A stretch of DNA of 64,000 bases from SBAX01 sp964646605 (GTDB lineage: Bacteria; Planctomycetota; Phycisphaerae; UBA1845), in the NCBI GenBank assembly GCA_964646605.1, contig CAZYEX010000082.1, positions 43,550-107,549 on the forward strand. Reading direction: 5' to 3'. Positions within the stretch are counted from its first letter, which is position 1. Every line of letters starts with the position of its first letter. Below the pieces are notes generated by a model, which saw only the letters and a program-made list of their open reading frames with translations, did not search any database and was not told the DNA's origin. Shown here piece after piece: positions 17,890 to 26,613 of this stretch. The translations under genes and the position numbers were made by a program.

Positions 17890-18512
17890 CCCGTTTGCTG
17901 AGCGGTCTGGTCGAACTCGGAGAACGAGTCACCCGCGGATTCCTGCTGCGGCAGCTTCCCCGCGACGGTTTGGGGGCGGAGATCGGAGTTTACAAGGGGG
18001 GGTTTTCTTCGAGGATTTTGCGCGTCGCCCGGCCGCGCGAGCTGCACCTGATCGACCCGTGGAAGTACGAACCGGGCCCGGCGTATCGACGGTCGTGGTA
18101 CGGCGGTCGCCTGGGCGAAGGGCAGGAACGGATGGATCGGTTGTACCGCCAAGTCTGCGCGCGGTTTTCGACGGACACGAAAGGCGGCCGCGTGCATATT
18201 CACCGCTGCACGTCGCTGGAGGCGGCGAGGGTGTTCCCAGATGCCTTCTTCGATTGGGTGTACATCGACGGCAATCACCTCTACGAATTCGTCCGGCAAG
18301 ACCTCGAATCGTACCTGCCGAAGCTCAAGCCCGGAGGCTTGATCGCCGGGGATGACTACGGCGTGCGGGGGTGGTGGGAGAACGGAGTGCAGCGGGCGGT
18401 GGACGAGTTTGTGGTCCGCCCGGACTGCGAGTGGGTACTGCTACACAGGAACCAGTTTCTCATGCGGAAAAGCCGGTCGGTCCTGCCGCGCTCAGGTGTC
18501 AATCCGCCTTGA
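17886..18512 (+). CDS. Class I SAM-dependent methyltransferase (Methyltransf_24 type)
   Basis: A 208-aa putative methyltransferase. The SAM-binding motif is GAEIGVYKGGFSS near residue 32, followed by LHLIDPWKY, then FFDWVYIDGNHLYEFV with the family's metal/SAM-site acids, and LKPGGLIAGDDYG. Such proteins often act on sugars or small metabolites in surface-glycan or secondary pathways; the substrate here is unknown. The ATG overlaps the preceding stop (ATGA) with GAGG upstream, so it is translationally coupled to the glycosylase gene. Its 3' end overlaps the convergent hydrolase gene by 14 bp. Confidence 0.8.
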   Translation: MTRLLSGLVELGERVTRGFLLRQLPRDGLGAEIGVYKGGFSSRILRVARPRELHLIDPWKYEPGPAYRRSWYGGRLGEGQERMDRLYRQVCARFSTDTKGGRVHIHRCTSLEAARVFPDAFFDWVYIDGNHLYEFVRQDLESYLPKLKPGGLIAGDDYGVRGWWENGVQRAVDEFVVRPDCEWVLLHRNQFLMRKSRSVLPRSGVNPP

Positions 18513-20007
18513 TCCATTCGCGGAGCTTGGAGGCGATGGCGCGGCTGCCGTTGTCGTGGTTGGACATGACCGCGACGGTGTAGCCCTGGTCCAGGTATAT
18601 GTCGAGGTCGGAGCTGATGCCGTCGAAGCCGCCGCTGTGGCCGACCGTGCGATGGCCGGGGGTGACGGTCAGTCCGAAGCCATATCCATATTGCGGCGAG
18701 GATGGTTTGGGGGTCCAAAGTTGTTCGGACAGATCCTTGCTTAGGAGTTTGTGGGACCGCATGGCCTGGTCGAACCTGAGCAGGTCTTCGACGGTCGAGA
18801 AGCCCCCGCCCGCCGGTCCGCCCTTGATCGTGTGGCGGTAGAGGTTGTTGACCCACACCGTGCTTTGTCCGCTCGGCCGCTTGCTGTAACCAAGGGCGAG
18901 GTTGGGGGGCATGCGGTCCATCTCATACGAATCGGAGTTGATCATCCCCGCGGGTTTGTAGACATTTTCGCGGATGTAGTCGAAGTAGGTTTGGCCGGTG
19001 ACCTTCTCGATGATGACCCCGAGAAGTAGGAAGCCCGTGTTGCTGTAGGCCCAGTTCGTGCCCGGCTCGAACTGGAGCGTCTCCTCGGCCACGACGGGTT
19101 TGTAGTCGTCGATGACCCGGAACAGCTCGCGGGAGGAATTCATAAACTTCTCGGAGAAGTAGCTGCCCAACCCGGAGGTGTGGGATAGCAAGTGGGCGAT
19201 CTTGATCTTGTCGGTGACAGCCCGTGGCAACCAATCTTCGGAAAGGTGTTTGCTGATGGGATCGTCGAAGGCGAGCTTGCCCGCCTGCACCAACTGGGCG
19301 ACGGCGACGGCGGTGAACATCTTGTTCATGGAGCCGAGGTTGAACTTGGTGTCGAGTTTGTTGGGGACGTTGAACTCACGGCTGGCGAGGCCGTAGGCGC
19401 CGCTGAAAAGCACTTTCCCGTCCTTGGCCAGAAGCACCGAACCGGAGAAGACCTCGGCGTCCGCAAGTTTCTGGACGAGCTTCTTGAGTTCCGCAACCAT
19501 GTCCGCGTCGGTCAGTTTTTTCGCGGCGGGCAGGTCGGACGGCGGACGAGCCGGTGCGAAGTTCAGGCTGGTGATCTGGTGCGGCGGCTGAGGGTCGACG
19601 GTCAGCACGAAGGCCTGCCAGGCGTCGGTCAGCTTGGCGCGGAGGATGACGACGGTTTCGCCGGGGTTGCCGCCGCCTTCATACTGGCGGATGCCGTAGA
19701 ACTCCAAGCCGCCGCTTTGGGTGAAGACTTCGGCGAAGATTCCGAGATGGTTTTCCATGGGGGCGAAGTCTTTGAACTTGGGGGCGAAGGCGTCGGTCAC
19801 GAGTGCTCGGACCTTCTCGGGGTCGTTGGCGTTGATCACCCGAAGGAGTTCGGTGATGCGTTTCCCGGCCTCTCCGGCGGGCATTTCGCGGACATCTTTG
19901 TACGGCCCGCGGGACGTTTGGGCGAACGCAGCCGGGCAGATGGAAAGAAGGCCGAAAACGACCGCGGCGGGGGCGACGAAAGTTAACCAAAACCTCGATC
20001 GAGACAT
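18499..20007 (-). CDS. Exported serine hydrolase, class C beta-lactamase family
   Basis: A 502-aa secreted serine hydrolase/penicillin-binding-like protein. The start at 20007 is fixed by GAGGAG 8 nt upstream; longer in-frame starts read into the intergenic region. The signal peptide ends in CPAAFAQ. An N-terminal domain of about 190 residues with no clear family precedes the beta-lactamase fold, which has SMNK (S226, K229), YSN (Y321) and HSGG (H457) in the right order. These match the SxxK, YxN and K/HxG active-site elements. The family includes D-aminopeptidases, esterases and beta-lactamases; the real substrate is unknown. Confidence 0.87.
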   Translation of the reverse strand: MSRSRFWLTFVAPAAVVFGLLSICPAAFAQTSRGPYKDVREMPAGEAGKRITELLRVINANDPEKVRALVTDAFAPKFKDFAPMENHLGIFAEVFTQSGGLEFYGIRQYEGGGNPGETVVILRAKLTDAWQAFVLTVDPQPPHQITSLNFAPARPPSDLPAAKKLTDADMVAELKKLVQKLADAEVFSGSVLLAKDGKVLFSGAYGLASREFNVPNKLDTKFNLGSMNKMFTAVAVAQLVQAGKLAFDDPISKHLSEDWLPRAVTDKIKIAHLLSHTSGLGSYFSEKFMNSSRELFRVIDDYKPVVAEETLQFEPGTNWAYSNTGFLLLGVIIEKVTGQTYFDYIRENVYKPAGMINSDSYEMDRMPPNLALGYSKRPSGQSTVWVNNLYRHTIKGGPAGGGFSTVEDLLRFDQAMRSHKLLSKDLSEQLWTPKPSSPQYGYGFGLTVTPGHRTVGHSGGFDGISSDLDIYLDQGYTVAVMSNHDNGSRAIASKLREWIKAD

Positions 20008-20195
20008 AAACATTCTCCTCAAGCCGGCCCGAACCGCAGGCGGCGTCCGGGGGAACAGACGCAGCCCGGGCTTGGTTCCTGTCATAATTGTGACCCAGGC
20101 GTCCGAAGACGCAACCGCCTTTGTCGACGGGGTTAAGAGCGCCGTGCGAACTTTCGTGAGCTGAAAAAAGTGGAACAACGGACTAAACATCGCTG

Positions 20196-20819
20196 ATGGG
20201 CGGCGCATCCAATGTGGGTGAACGGGGCGTCAAGATGACCGAACCCGCGGATGAACCGGCTGGCGGCAACAGGCGTTCGATCGCGGGCGAGCCCTTGGAT
20301 CTGGGTCGCGCGCCGGCGGGCGTCGTTGATGCGCACACCCGCGAGCGGTTGTTTCGACTGGCGTATCGGTTCGTGTGGAACCGTGCGGATGCCGAGGATG
20401 CGGTGCAAAGTGCGATCGCGGCTGCCTGGGAAGAGGCGGGGCGCCTACGCCAGCACGATCGCTGGTGGTCGTGGCTGTGCAGCATCGTGGTGCAACGGTG
20501 TCGCCTGGCGCGGCGGAAATCGGGGCGCTGGCGGCAATGGATCGAAGGGTATGGACGCAATGCACGGCAAGCGACTTCGGCCACGAATCCGCACGCCGGC
20601 GAACTCGCCGAATCGGTCCGTGAGCTGTTGCCGCGACTTCCGCGGCGGCAGTACGAGGTCGTCGTGCTGCGGCATTTGCAAGGGATGGACTACGAGGAGA
20701 TCGCGGAGGTGTTGGGGATTTCCGCATCCACGGCGCGGGTTCATGCGCGAGACGGGTTGGAGGCGCTACGGAAGTTGGTTTTGCGCGAAGCCCCGGAGTT
20801 GATGCGTGGGACCAGTTGA
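20196..20819 (+). CDS. ECF-type RNA polymerase sigma factor
   Basis: A 207-aa sigma factor of the extracytoplasmic function group. Region 2 is FRLAYRFVWNRADAEDAVQSAI (residues 53-74), containing the -10 recognition helix. Region 4 is LPRRQYEVVVLRHLQGMDYEEIAEVLGISASTARVHARDGLEAL (about 151-194), with the HTH for the -35. An ATG at 20235 is an alternative start. The next gene encodes a zinc-finger anti-sigma-like protein, so the pair is probably a signal-responsive switch. Confidence 0.85.
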   Translation: MGGASNVGERGVKMTEPADEPAGGNRRSIAGEPLDLGRAPAGVVDAHTRERLFRLAYRFVWNRADAEDAVQSAIAAAWEEAGRLRQHDRWWSWLCSIVVQRCRLARRKSGRWRQWIEGYGRNARQATSATNPHAGELAESVRELLPRLPRRQYEVVVLRHLQGMDYEEIAEVLGISASTARVHARDGLEALRKLVLREAPELMRGTS

Positions 20820-20852
20820 ACACCGGGTCTACGGACTGGATCGACACGGCAA

Positions 20853-21422
20853 ATGACCTGCAACGAAGCTCAGTCTCGATGGCATCGACAGGCCGACGGT
20901 GGCGGGTCGGATGACGGGCTCGCGCGGCACTTGGCCGAGTGTGCGGGATGTCGCGCCTACGCCGCGCAGATGCAACGTCTTGGCCAGGCGCTGGATGTGC
21001 TTCGGGCGCAGACGGAATCCCAGCTGTTTTCGAGTGGTGCCACGAGGGGCGACGTCGTGGATGAAGCGACAAGGCGGCCTGGGCTATGGGTTCGCCGGGG
21101 ATGGGCGGTTGCGGCGGTGGTCGCTCTGGCGATGACGGGCTACTGGATGACGAACTTCGCGGGGCGCACCCCACGCGCAGGCGTGACGACCGTCGTGGAC
21201 ACGTCGGAAACGGGGTTTACGAGTCAGGACCTCGAGTCGACGGTGCGAGAAACTGCCACCGACAGGGCGGTGGCACCGCAGTTTGGTTTGACGTTGAAGG
21301 GCGAATCGGCGGCGCAGCTTCTGGCGGTGCCCGCTCCGATCGTCGATCCCAACGTGCAGATGTACTGGTTGTATCCGCGGTTGGCGTCGGCGGACGGCGC
21401 GACGGAGCCGACGCCTCGGTAG
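20853..21422 (+). CDS. Anti-sigma factor-like membrane protein
   Basis: A 189-aa protein with an N-terminal HLAECAGC motif (Hx3Cx2C, about residues 26-33) as in zinc-binding anti-sigma domains. A linker is followed by a single transmembrane helix (WAVAAVVALAMTGYWMT, about 83-99) and a periplasmic/outer-side tail. This topology suits holding the upstream ECF sigma factor at the membrane. It lies 33 bp after the sigma gene on the same strand. Confidence 0.75.
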   Translation: MTCNEAQSRWHRQADGGGSDDGLARHLAECAGCRAYAAQMQRLGQALDVLRAQTESQLFSSGATRGDVVDEATRRPGLWVRRGWAVAAVVALAMTGYWMTNFAGRTPRAGVTTVVDTSETGFTSQDLESTVRETATDRAVAPQFGLTLKGESAAQLLAVPAPIVDPNVQMYWLYPRLASADGATEPTPR

Positions 21423-21447
21423 CGGATCGAGCAAAGGAGAAAAACCT

Positions 21448-22422
21448 ATGAGGTTTGCGAAGTGGATGATGTGGGCGTGTGTCACGACGGGGCTGTGGAC
21501 GCAACCATTGGCGGGGGAAGAGCCCGCGGGGCAGCCTGAGCCTCTCGGGGTCCGGGTGGTGAAGCTTGCCCACGCGGACGCGAAAGATGTCGCCCGCGCC
21601 GTCGCGGAGTTGGTTTTTTCCGTCAATATCGCGGTGGCGCAGGACAACACGCTCATCTTGCGCGGGACGGCGAAAAACATTCAGGACGTCCTCGATCAGG
21701 TCGTGACGCGGATCGACGTGCCCAGCGTGGGCGGCGGGGGGGGCCGTTCATTGGTGGAGTATATCCCCTTGACGAACCGGGCCACGCCGGCGCTTCATCA
21801 ACTGCTCGAGACGGTCGCGCCGTGGAACGTCGGAACCCACTACGCGCTAGATCCGGCGTCGCAGCTTCTGGTGGTCAATGCTCCACCGGATCAGGTCGCG
21901 GCGATTCGAGGGTTGGTGAAGGCGCTGGATCGGCCGGCGGAGCCGCTGAGCTTGCAGTTCTATTTCCTGCGCGGCAAGGTCGGCGCGGCGACGTCGTCGG
22001 AGCCTGCGGGGATGCCCAAGGAGCTGGCGGGCGTGGTGCGGTCGTTGCAGGCGGCGGGATTCGGCGAGCTGTCGTTGATCGCCCCGGTTTTGGTGAATGT
22101 CAATGACGGGGCACGGTTCGAGTCGAACTCGTCGTTGGGCTACGGCGGCGGCGCCGGCGAACTGCGCATCACGGTGGAAGGCACGGCCGATCTGGCGGCG
22201 GACGCCTCGGCCGCGGAACTTCATCTGAAGGTCGAGGTCAACGGGCGATATCATGACCAGTCGGCCAAGGAGCAAGAGACCCGGTTCCGAACGGACACGA
22301 CCCTGTCCGCCAAGGTGGATAGTTACGTCGTGCTCGCCGCGGCGCCGGGCTCGACCAGTCAGGGGGACGCGATCGCCTTGGCCCTGCGCGTCCACCGCGA
22401 AGCCGCACCCGCCAAGCCGTAG
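21448..22422 (+). CDS. Exported protein with secretin N-domains
   Basis: A 324-aa protein with a signal peptide (cleavage near PLAGEE). Two secretin N-type (NolW/N1-like) domains follow. The first runs from VRVVKLAHADAKDVARAVAEL to LDQVVTRIDVP; the second opens VEYIPLTNRATPALHQLLE and ends VVNAPPDQVAAIRGLVKALDRP. The C-terminal region (LPV-like beta strands, LSAKVDSYVVLAA) recalls the middle of a secretin but lacks a complete pore domain. AAAGGAG lies 8 nt before the ATG. It is 25 bp after the anti-sigma gene, so it is probably part of the same operon. No pilus or type II secretion partner is close by. Confidence 0.75.
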   Translation: MRFAKWMMWACVTTGLWTQPLAGEEPAGQPEPLGVRVVKLAHADAKDVARAVAELVFSVNIAVAQDNTLILRGTAKNIQDVLDQVVTRIDVPSVGGGGGRSLVEYIPLTNRATPALHQLLETVAPWNVGTHYALDPASQLLVVNAPPDQVAAIRGLVKALDRPAEPLSLQFYFLRGKVGAATSSEPAGMPKELAGVVRSLQAAGFGELSLIAPVLVNVNDGARFESNSSLGYGGGAGELRITVEGTADLAADASAAELHLKVEVNGRYHDQSAKEQETRFRTDTTLSAKVDSYVVLAAAPGSTSQGDAIALALRVHREAAPAKP

Positions 22423-22423
22423 T

Positions 22424-22450
22424 CGCTCCCTCCGCCAAGGGCTGGGAGCG
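22424..22450. terminator. Possible bidirectional terminator hairpin
   Basis: CGCTCCC and GGGAGCG pair with a 13-nt loop between two convergent genes. There is no obvious U tract, so activity is uncertain. Confidence 0.3.
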
Positions 22451-22470
22451 CGGCGCCGACAGGGGGGTGA

Positions 22471-23955
22471 CTACAAGAAGACCAGCGTCACGACGATGAA
22501 GAGGGGAATCAGAATGCCCACGCTGTAAAGCATATATCCGAAGAACGAGGGCATCTTCACGCCGGACTGCTCGGCGATGGACTTGACCATGAAGTTGGGG
22601 CCGTTGCCGATGTAGGTGTTGGCGCCCATGAACACCGCGCCGAGAGAAATGGCGACCAGCAGGTCCTGGCGGATGTAGTTGCCGTCGAGAAGTTGGAAGA
22701 TGCCCGGACCGGCTTCGTGGGTCATGGCGTTGGCGATCTGGAAGAACACCAGGTACGTCGGGGCGTTATCCAGAAAGCTCGACAAAACGCCCGTAACCCA
22801 GAAGAACTTCCAGGGCTTATCCATGACGCTCCCGATCTCGTCACCGCTCGCTCGTAGAATCTCCAACGGAGCCTGCATGCAGATGAAGATGCCGATGAAC
22901 AGGGCCGCGACTTCGAGAATGGCGTGATAGTTAAAGTTATTGTCCTTACGGATTTTCGATGACGTTACCCGCAGAGAAAGGGTCGCCAACGCCAGCATGA
23001 GCAGTTCGCGCAGAAACGGAAAGGCCTTGAAACCCAGTCCGGGGAGTTCCTCGCCGGGTTTGACCACGCCCACGCAGAGCACGATGCCCAGCAGCCAGAG
23101 AAGGTTCAGTTTCCCGCCGAGGGTCAGCGGAGCCCGCACCCGTTTGTCGCGGGCGAGATCGTATGGCGTTTCGAGGCGATAGGCGACAGTGTCCCAGGCG
23201 AGATAAAGAACCAGCAGCAAGCTGACCATGAAAGCGCATTCGGCCCACAGGCGCAGGGTCCAAAGGAAAGGCACGCCCTTCAGATAGCCGAGAAAAAGCG
23301 GCGGATCGCCGATGGGCAGAAGGCATCCGCCGATGTTGCTGACCAGGAAGATAAAGAAGACCACGGTGTGTTTGACATGTTTGCGCTCGGAGTTGGTTTG
23401 GAGCAGCGGGCGAATGAGCAACATGCTGGCGCCGGTGGTGCCCACCAGGCTGGCGAGGAGGGCCCCGACTGCCAGGAAGGCGGTGTTGGTGGTCGGGTGG
23501 GCCGCGAGATCGCCCTTCAGACAAATCCCGCCGCTGATGACGTAGAGACAGAACAACAGGATGATGAAAGGGAGGTACTCGTCCACGACGGCGTGGATGA
23601 GGACGGTCTGGACCTTGGCCAGGTTGTAGGCTCCACAGTAATAGAAGAGCGTGACCGCCCCCAAGGACAAGGCCACGGTGAGTCGGTTCTTGTTGTTGTC
23701 CCACCAATGCGCGGTCGCGGGAATCAGCGGCAGAATTGCGATCGAGAGCAGCAGCATGACGAAGGGGAGTACCGCGCCCAGGTTCGGGGGGGGGCTTGCC
23801 GCGTGTGTGGCGTGGCCGATGAGCGAACTGTAGATCAACCAGGCGACGATCCCGCCGCCGAGGGTGATGGTCCCCTTCTGTACGGTGGTGAGCGGCGACG
23901 ATGGTGGGGAGGATTCGTGGGGCATGTTCGGTTTTGGGCTCGCGTGTTCGGTCAA
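22471..23955 (-). CDS. Sodium:proton antiporter / ArsB-NhaD superfamily transporter
   Basis: A 494-aa inner-membrane ion transporter with about 11-13 hydrophobic helices, resembling the NhaD/citrate-transporter branch of the ion transporter superfamily. Conserved features include GLVGTTGASMLLIRPLL-like helix-breaking Gly/Thr residues, SNIGGCLLPIGDPPLFLGY and SSFLDNAPTYLVFF, where Asp and Asn in the last motif are typical of NhaD. The start is either a TTG overlapping the upstream stop (TTGA, 23955) or the ATG at 23925. Ion specificity is inferred from the family only. Confidence 0.8.
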   Translation of the reverse strand: MTEHASPKPNMPHESSPPSSPLTTVQKGTITLGGGIVAWLIYSSLIGHATHAASPPPNLGAVLPFVMLLLSIAILPLIPATAHWWDNNKNRLTVALSLGAVTLFYYCGAYNLAKVQTVLIHAVVDEYLPFIILLFCLYVISGGICLKGDLAAHPTTNTAFLAVGALLASLVGTTGASMLLIRPLLQTNSERKHVKHTVVFFIFLVSNIGGCLLPIGDPPLFLGYLKGVPFLWTLRLWAECAFMVSLLLVLYLAWDTVAYRLETPYDLARDKRVRAPLTLGGKLNLLWLLGIVLCVGVVKPGEELPGLGFKAFPFLRELLMLALATLSLRVTSSKIRKDNNFNYHAILEVAALFIGIFICMQAPLEILRASGDEIGSVMDKPWKFFWVTGVLSSFLDNAPTYLVFFQIANAMTHEAGPGIFQLLDGNYIRQDLLVAISLGAVFMGANTYIGNGPNFMVKSIAEQSGVKMPSFFGYMLYSVGILIPLFIVVTLVFL

Positions 23956-24803
23956 TGTTGTCGCCGGCCGGACTCGGCGGGTTCTTCGCGCAAGGACTCG
24001 TCGGTGAGGTCCGTCACCAGCATGTGTCCGGGTTCGTGGGTAATGGCCAGGTCGAGGTTGGCGCGGAGGATGGCTTCCATGGGCGTGACGCCGCAGGCCC
24101 AGAAAACCGGGACCTCATGGGGATGAATGGTCACGGCGTCACCGTAGTCGGGACGTTGGAGGTCGGCAATGCCCAGGGCCGCGGGGTCGCCGATGTGGAT
24201 GGGCGAGCCGTGGACGCGGGGGAAGGCGGCGGTGATCCGGGCGGCGCGATCGGCCTGGTCGGGCGTCATGGGACGCATGGAAACAACGAGCGGGCCGTGG
24301 AAGGGACCGGACGGTCGGCAGGGGAGGTTGGTGCGGAACATGGGGACGTTGCGGCCCTCTTCGATGTGGCGGACGGGGATGTCTTCGCGTAGGAGCGCCG
24401 TCTCAAAGGTGAAGGAGCAGCCGATCAGAAACGCCACAAGGTCGCCGTGGCCACGATCCCCCGAGTGCTCGACGACCGAGGTGGGGCGATCCACGCACTG
24501 ACCGTGGCGATGGACGCGATATCGGGGCAGATCGGTGCGAACGTCAGCGCCGGGGGCCAGCCGAACCGGCTCATAGTGACCCGTCTGTGTCACTTCCAAG
24601 AGCGGGCACGGTTTCGGATTGAGTCGGCAGAAGTTCTCGAAGTCGGCGGCGGCATCGGCAGGGACGATCACCAGGTTCACCTGGGTGAACCCCCGAGCGA
24701 CGCCGGCGGTGGGGCGATCGAACTCGCCGCGCCGGCAGATAGCGCGGAACTGCGCGCCGGTCAGATTGGCGTAGGCGTCGGTGTTCATCGGTACGAACGG
24801 CAT
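23952..24803 (-). CDS. DUF1445 / putative hydro-lyase (D-glutamate cyclase-like)
   Basis: A 283-aa protein of the UPF0317 family. The family is annotated as a putative hydro-lyase, and a mammalian relative acts as a D-glutamate cyclase. Motifs: GVARGFTQVNLVIVP near residue 36, FLIGCSFTFE, GGLVVSMRPM-like, TAAFPRVHGSPIHIGDP, VPVFWACGVTP and ITHEPGHMLVTD. The stop overlaps the transporter start, suggesting one transcript. The partner may move its substrate or a related organic acid, an inference from gene order. Confidence 0.83.
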   Translation of the reverse strand: MPFVPMNTDAYANLTGAQFRAICRRGEFDRPTAGVARGFTQVNLVIVPADAAADFENFCRLNPKPCPLLEVTQTGHYEPVRLAPGADVRTDLPRYRVHRHGQCVDRPTSVVEHSGDRGHGDLVAFLIGCSFTFETALLREDIPVRHIEEGRNVPMFRTNLPCRPSGPFHGPLVVSMRPMTPDQADRAARITAAFPRVHGSPIHIGDPAALGIADLQRPDYGDAVTIHPHEVPVFWACGVTPMEAILRANLDLAITHEPGHMLVTDLTDESLREEPAESGRRQH

Positions 24804-24957
24804 TGTCGATCGGCGATCGGCGATTGTCGAACGAGGTCAAAGACACGCACTGGCCACAGAAACCCTTCCGTCCGCCATCCCCCTGGAAAGCGCATGCGAG
24901 ACTTGACCGCCCGGCTGACATATGCGATCATAGGAGCCGCAAGCGATCGACGGACTT

Positions 24958-26208
24958 GTGTTCCGGGGTCCGAACGCGAGGTACGCCTTGGGCCGAACAT
25001 GCCATCTTCGACTATTCGTGGTGACGATCGTAATGATCGCCCAGGCCGGCGTTTCCTCGTGGGCCTCGGCGCAGAACGCCACCTTCCACGGTTTGGGTGA
25101 TCTTCCAGGGGGGACCTTTAGCAGTTGGGCGGAAGCGGTGTCGGCCGACGGGACCACGGTTGTTGGGAGCAGCTATTCGGGGTTCAGCGGCTCCGATCCG
25201 ATTTTCGAGGCCTATCGTTGGACCCAGGCAAGCGGGATGGTCGCTCTGGGGTCCCTGAGTCCGCCGTTCACTTCCAGTTTTGGCAGGGGTGTTTCCGCTG
25301 ACGGCACCACGATCATCGGACTTCGAAACGTCTCAAACACTTGGCAGGGGTTCGTTTGGACCGTTCCCGCAGGCGTGGTTCCCTTGACGGATCCGGCATT
25401 CGATCACCTCAACCCGCTGGGAATCTCCTCCGACGGATCCGTGATTGTCGGCTTCGGAAGCCGAGTGGACACGGTGTTGGTCGGATTCCGTTGGACCCAA
25501 GCCGAGGGCGTCGTGGACCTGGGCGGGCTGCCGAATGACCACGGCCAACCGGATTCCGGCGCCACCGGGGTTTCAGCGGATGGGTCGGTCGTTACGGGCG
25601 AGAGCCTGACGTTCGAATCGGCGGTTGAACCGATACTTTGGACCGCCGCCGGCGGAATGGTCGGGCTGGGCGACGTACCCGGTGGAACCCATTACGCCAT
25701 CGCGTGGGCCATTTCGGCGGATGGATCGACCGTCGGCGGAGGGGCGCGGACCAGCGATCTGTTCGGCCGCGATGAAGCGTTCATCTGGAATCAGACCGAT
25801 GGATTCGTGCGGCTGGACCCCCTGGGTGGGGCCGCGTTCGGGAGCACCGTGACCGCGATTTCCGCGGACGGGACGATCGTCGTAGGAGGCACGGACGCCT
25901 TCGGCGCCATGATCTGGGACGCGCAGCACGGCATGCGCAGCGTTCGGGACGTTCTGGTCAACGAACACGGTCTAGACCTGGCCGGTTGGACGCTTCGCAG
26001 CGCGGCGGACGTGTCTGCAGATGGCACTGTAATCGTCGGCGGTGGGACCAACCCCAATGGCGACTTCGAAGCCTGGGTGGCGCGAATCCCCCCCCCTGCG
26101 ATCCCCGCGGTCTCCTGCTGGGGGCTTCTTGTCATGACCCTGGGCTTGGCGACTGCGGCAACGTCGATCCTGAGACGACACGGCAGGGCGAATCCACGTC
26201 CTTCATGA
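24958..26208 (+). CDS. Secreted HAF-repeat protein with IPTL-CTERM-like tail
   Basis: A 416-aa exported protein. The reading starts at a GTG (24958); a GTG at 25018 is an alternative, and the signal peptide ends SSWASAQ. The body consists of about seven HAF-type repeats, each like GDLPGG...A.AVSADGTTVVG, a family predicted to form a beta-propeller-like extracellular domain. The C-terminus IPAVSCWGLLVMTLGL followed by RRHGR resembles the IPTLxxWG tail that exosortase H processes. In this protein Cys replaces the usual Glu/Asp/Leu before Trp. No exosortase is in the window. Confidence 0.8.
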   Translation: MFRGPNARYALGRTCHLRLFVVTIVMIAQAGVSSWASAQNATFHGLGDLPGGTFSSWAEAVSADGTTVVGSSYSGFSGSDPIFEAYRWTQASGMVALGSLSPPFTSSFGRGVSADGTTIIGLRNVSNTWQGFVWTVPAGVVPLTDPAFDHLNPLGISSDGSVIVGFGSRVDTVLVGFRWTQAEGVVDLGGLPNDHGQPDSGATGVSADGSVVTGESLTFESAVEPILWTAAGGMVGLGDVPGGTHYAIAWAISADGSTVGGGARTSDLFGRDEAFIWNQTDGFVRLDPLGGAAFGSTVTAISADGTIVVGGTDAFGAMIWDAQHGMRSVRDVLVNEHGLDLAGWTLRSAADVSADGTVIVGGGTNPNGDFEAWVARIPPPAIPAVSCWGLLVMTLGLATAATSILRRHGRANPRPS

Positions 26209-26613
26209 ACTTTGGTTCAAGCCGAATGCGAGTCGTCGCGTTGGTGATCCGTCAACGTTGAATCCGGAAAGTCGAGACGGCAGGACCTGGCGCACCGATA
26301 GCGCCCGAACCATTCCGGGGACACCATACCCATTCATTCCCGTTGGCCGGGGGAGGTGGTAGAGGCCGTGAGGGCCCGTCCCGAATGGCATGAGGCTCAC
26401 GGGCAAGGGGTCTCCGTGGAGGCGGGCGGGCGATTGTCGATTGGGGTCAGACCGTGCATGGGACCCCCCTCCCCCTTGAAGGGTGAAGGCGACCACGGCG
26501 GGAACCTGAACGGCCGGGGTGAGAGTCCAAACGTGCGGTGCCTGCGGCTTTTCCGCTTTACTCAATCGTCTTCCCTGAGCGGGGAAATGAGTAAGGTGTC
26601 CTCGGATTTGAGT
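26209..26613. other. Intergenic region with direct repeat copy 1
   Basis: About 400 bp between convergent genes. It carries the left copy of a 115-bp direct repeat (26317-26430). A GGGACCCCCC-rich segment follows near 26460. No coding sequence is convincing. Confidence 0.55.
26317..26430. repeat. Direct repeat copy 1 flanking the 14-blade propeller gene
   Basis: Starts with GGGGACACCATACC and ends with a 55-bp block (26376-26430) identical to 29722-29776. The middle is diverged. The same-orientation copy lies 3.3 kb away, on the other side of the propeller gene. Confidence 0.8.
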
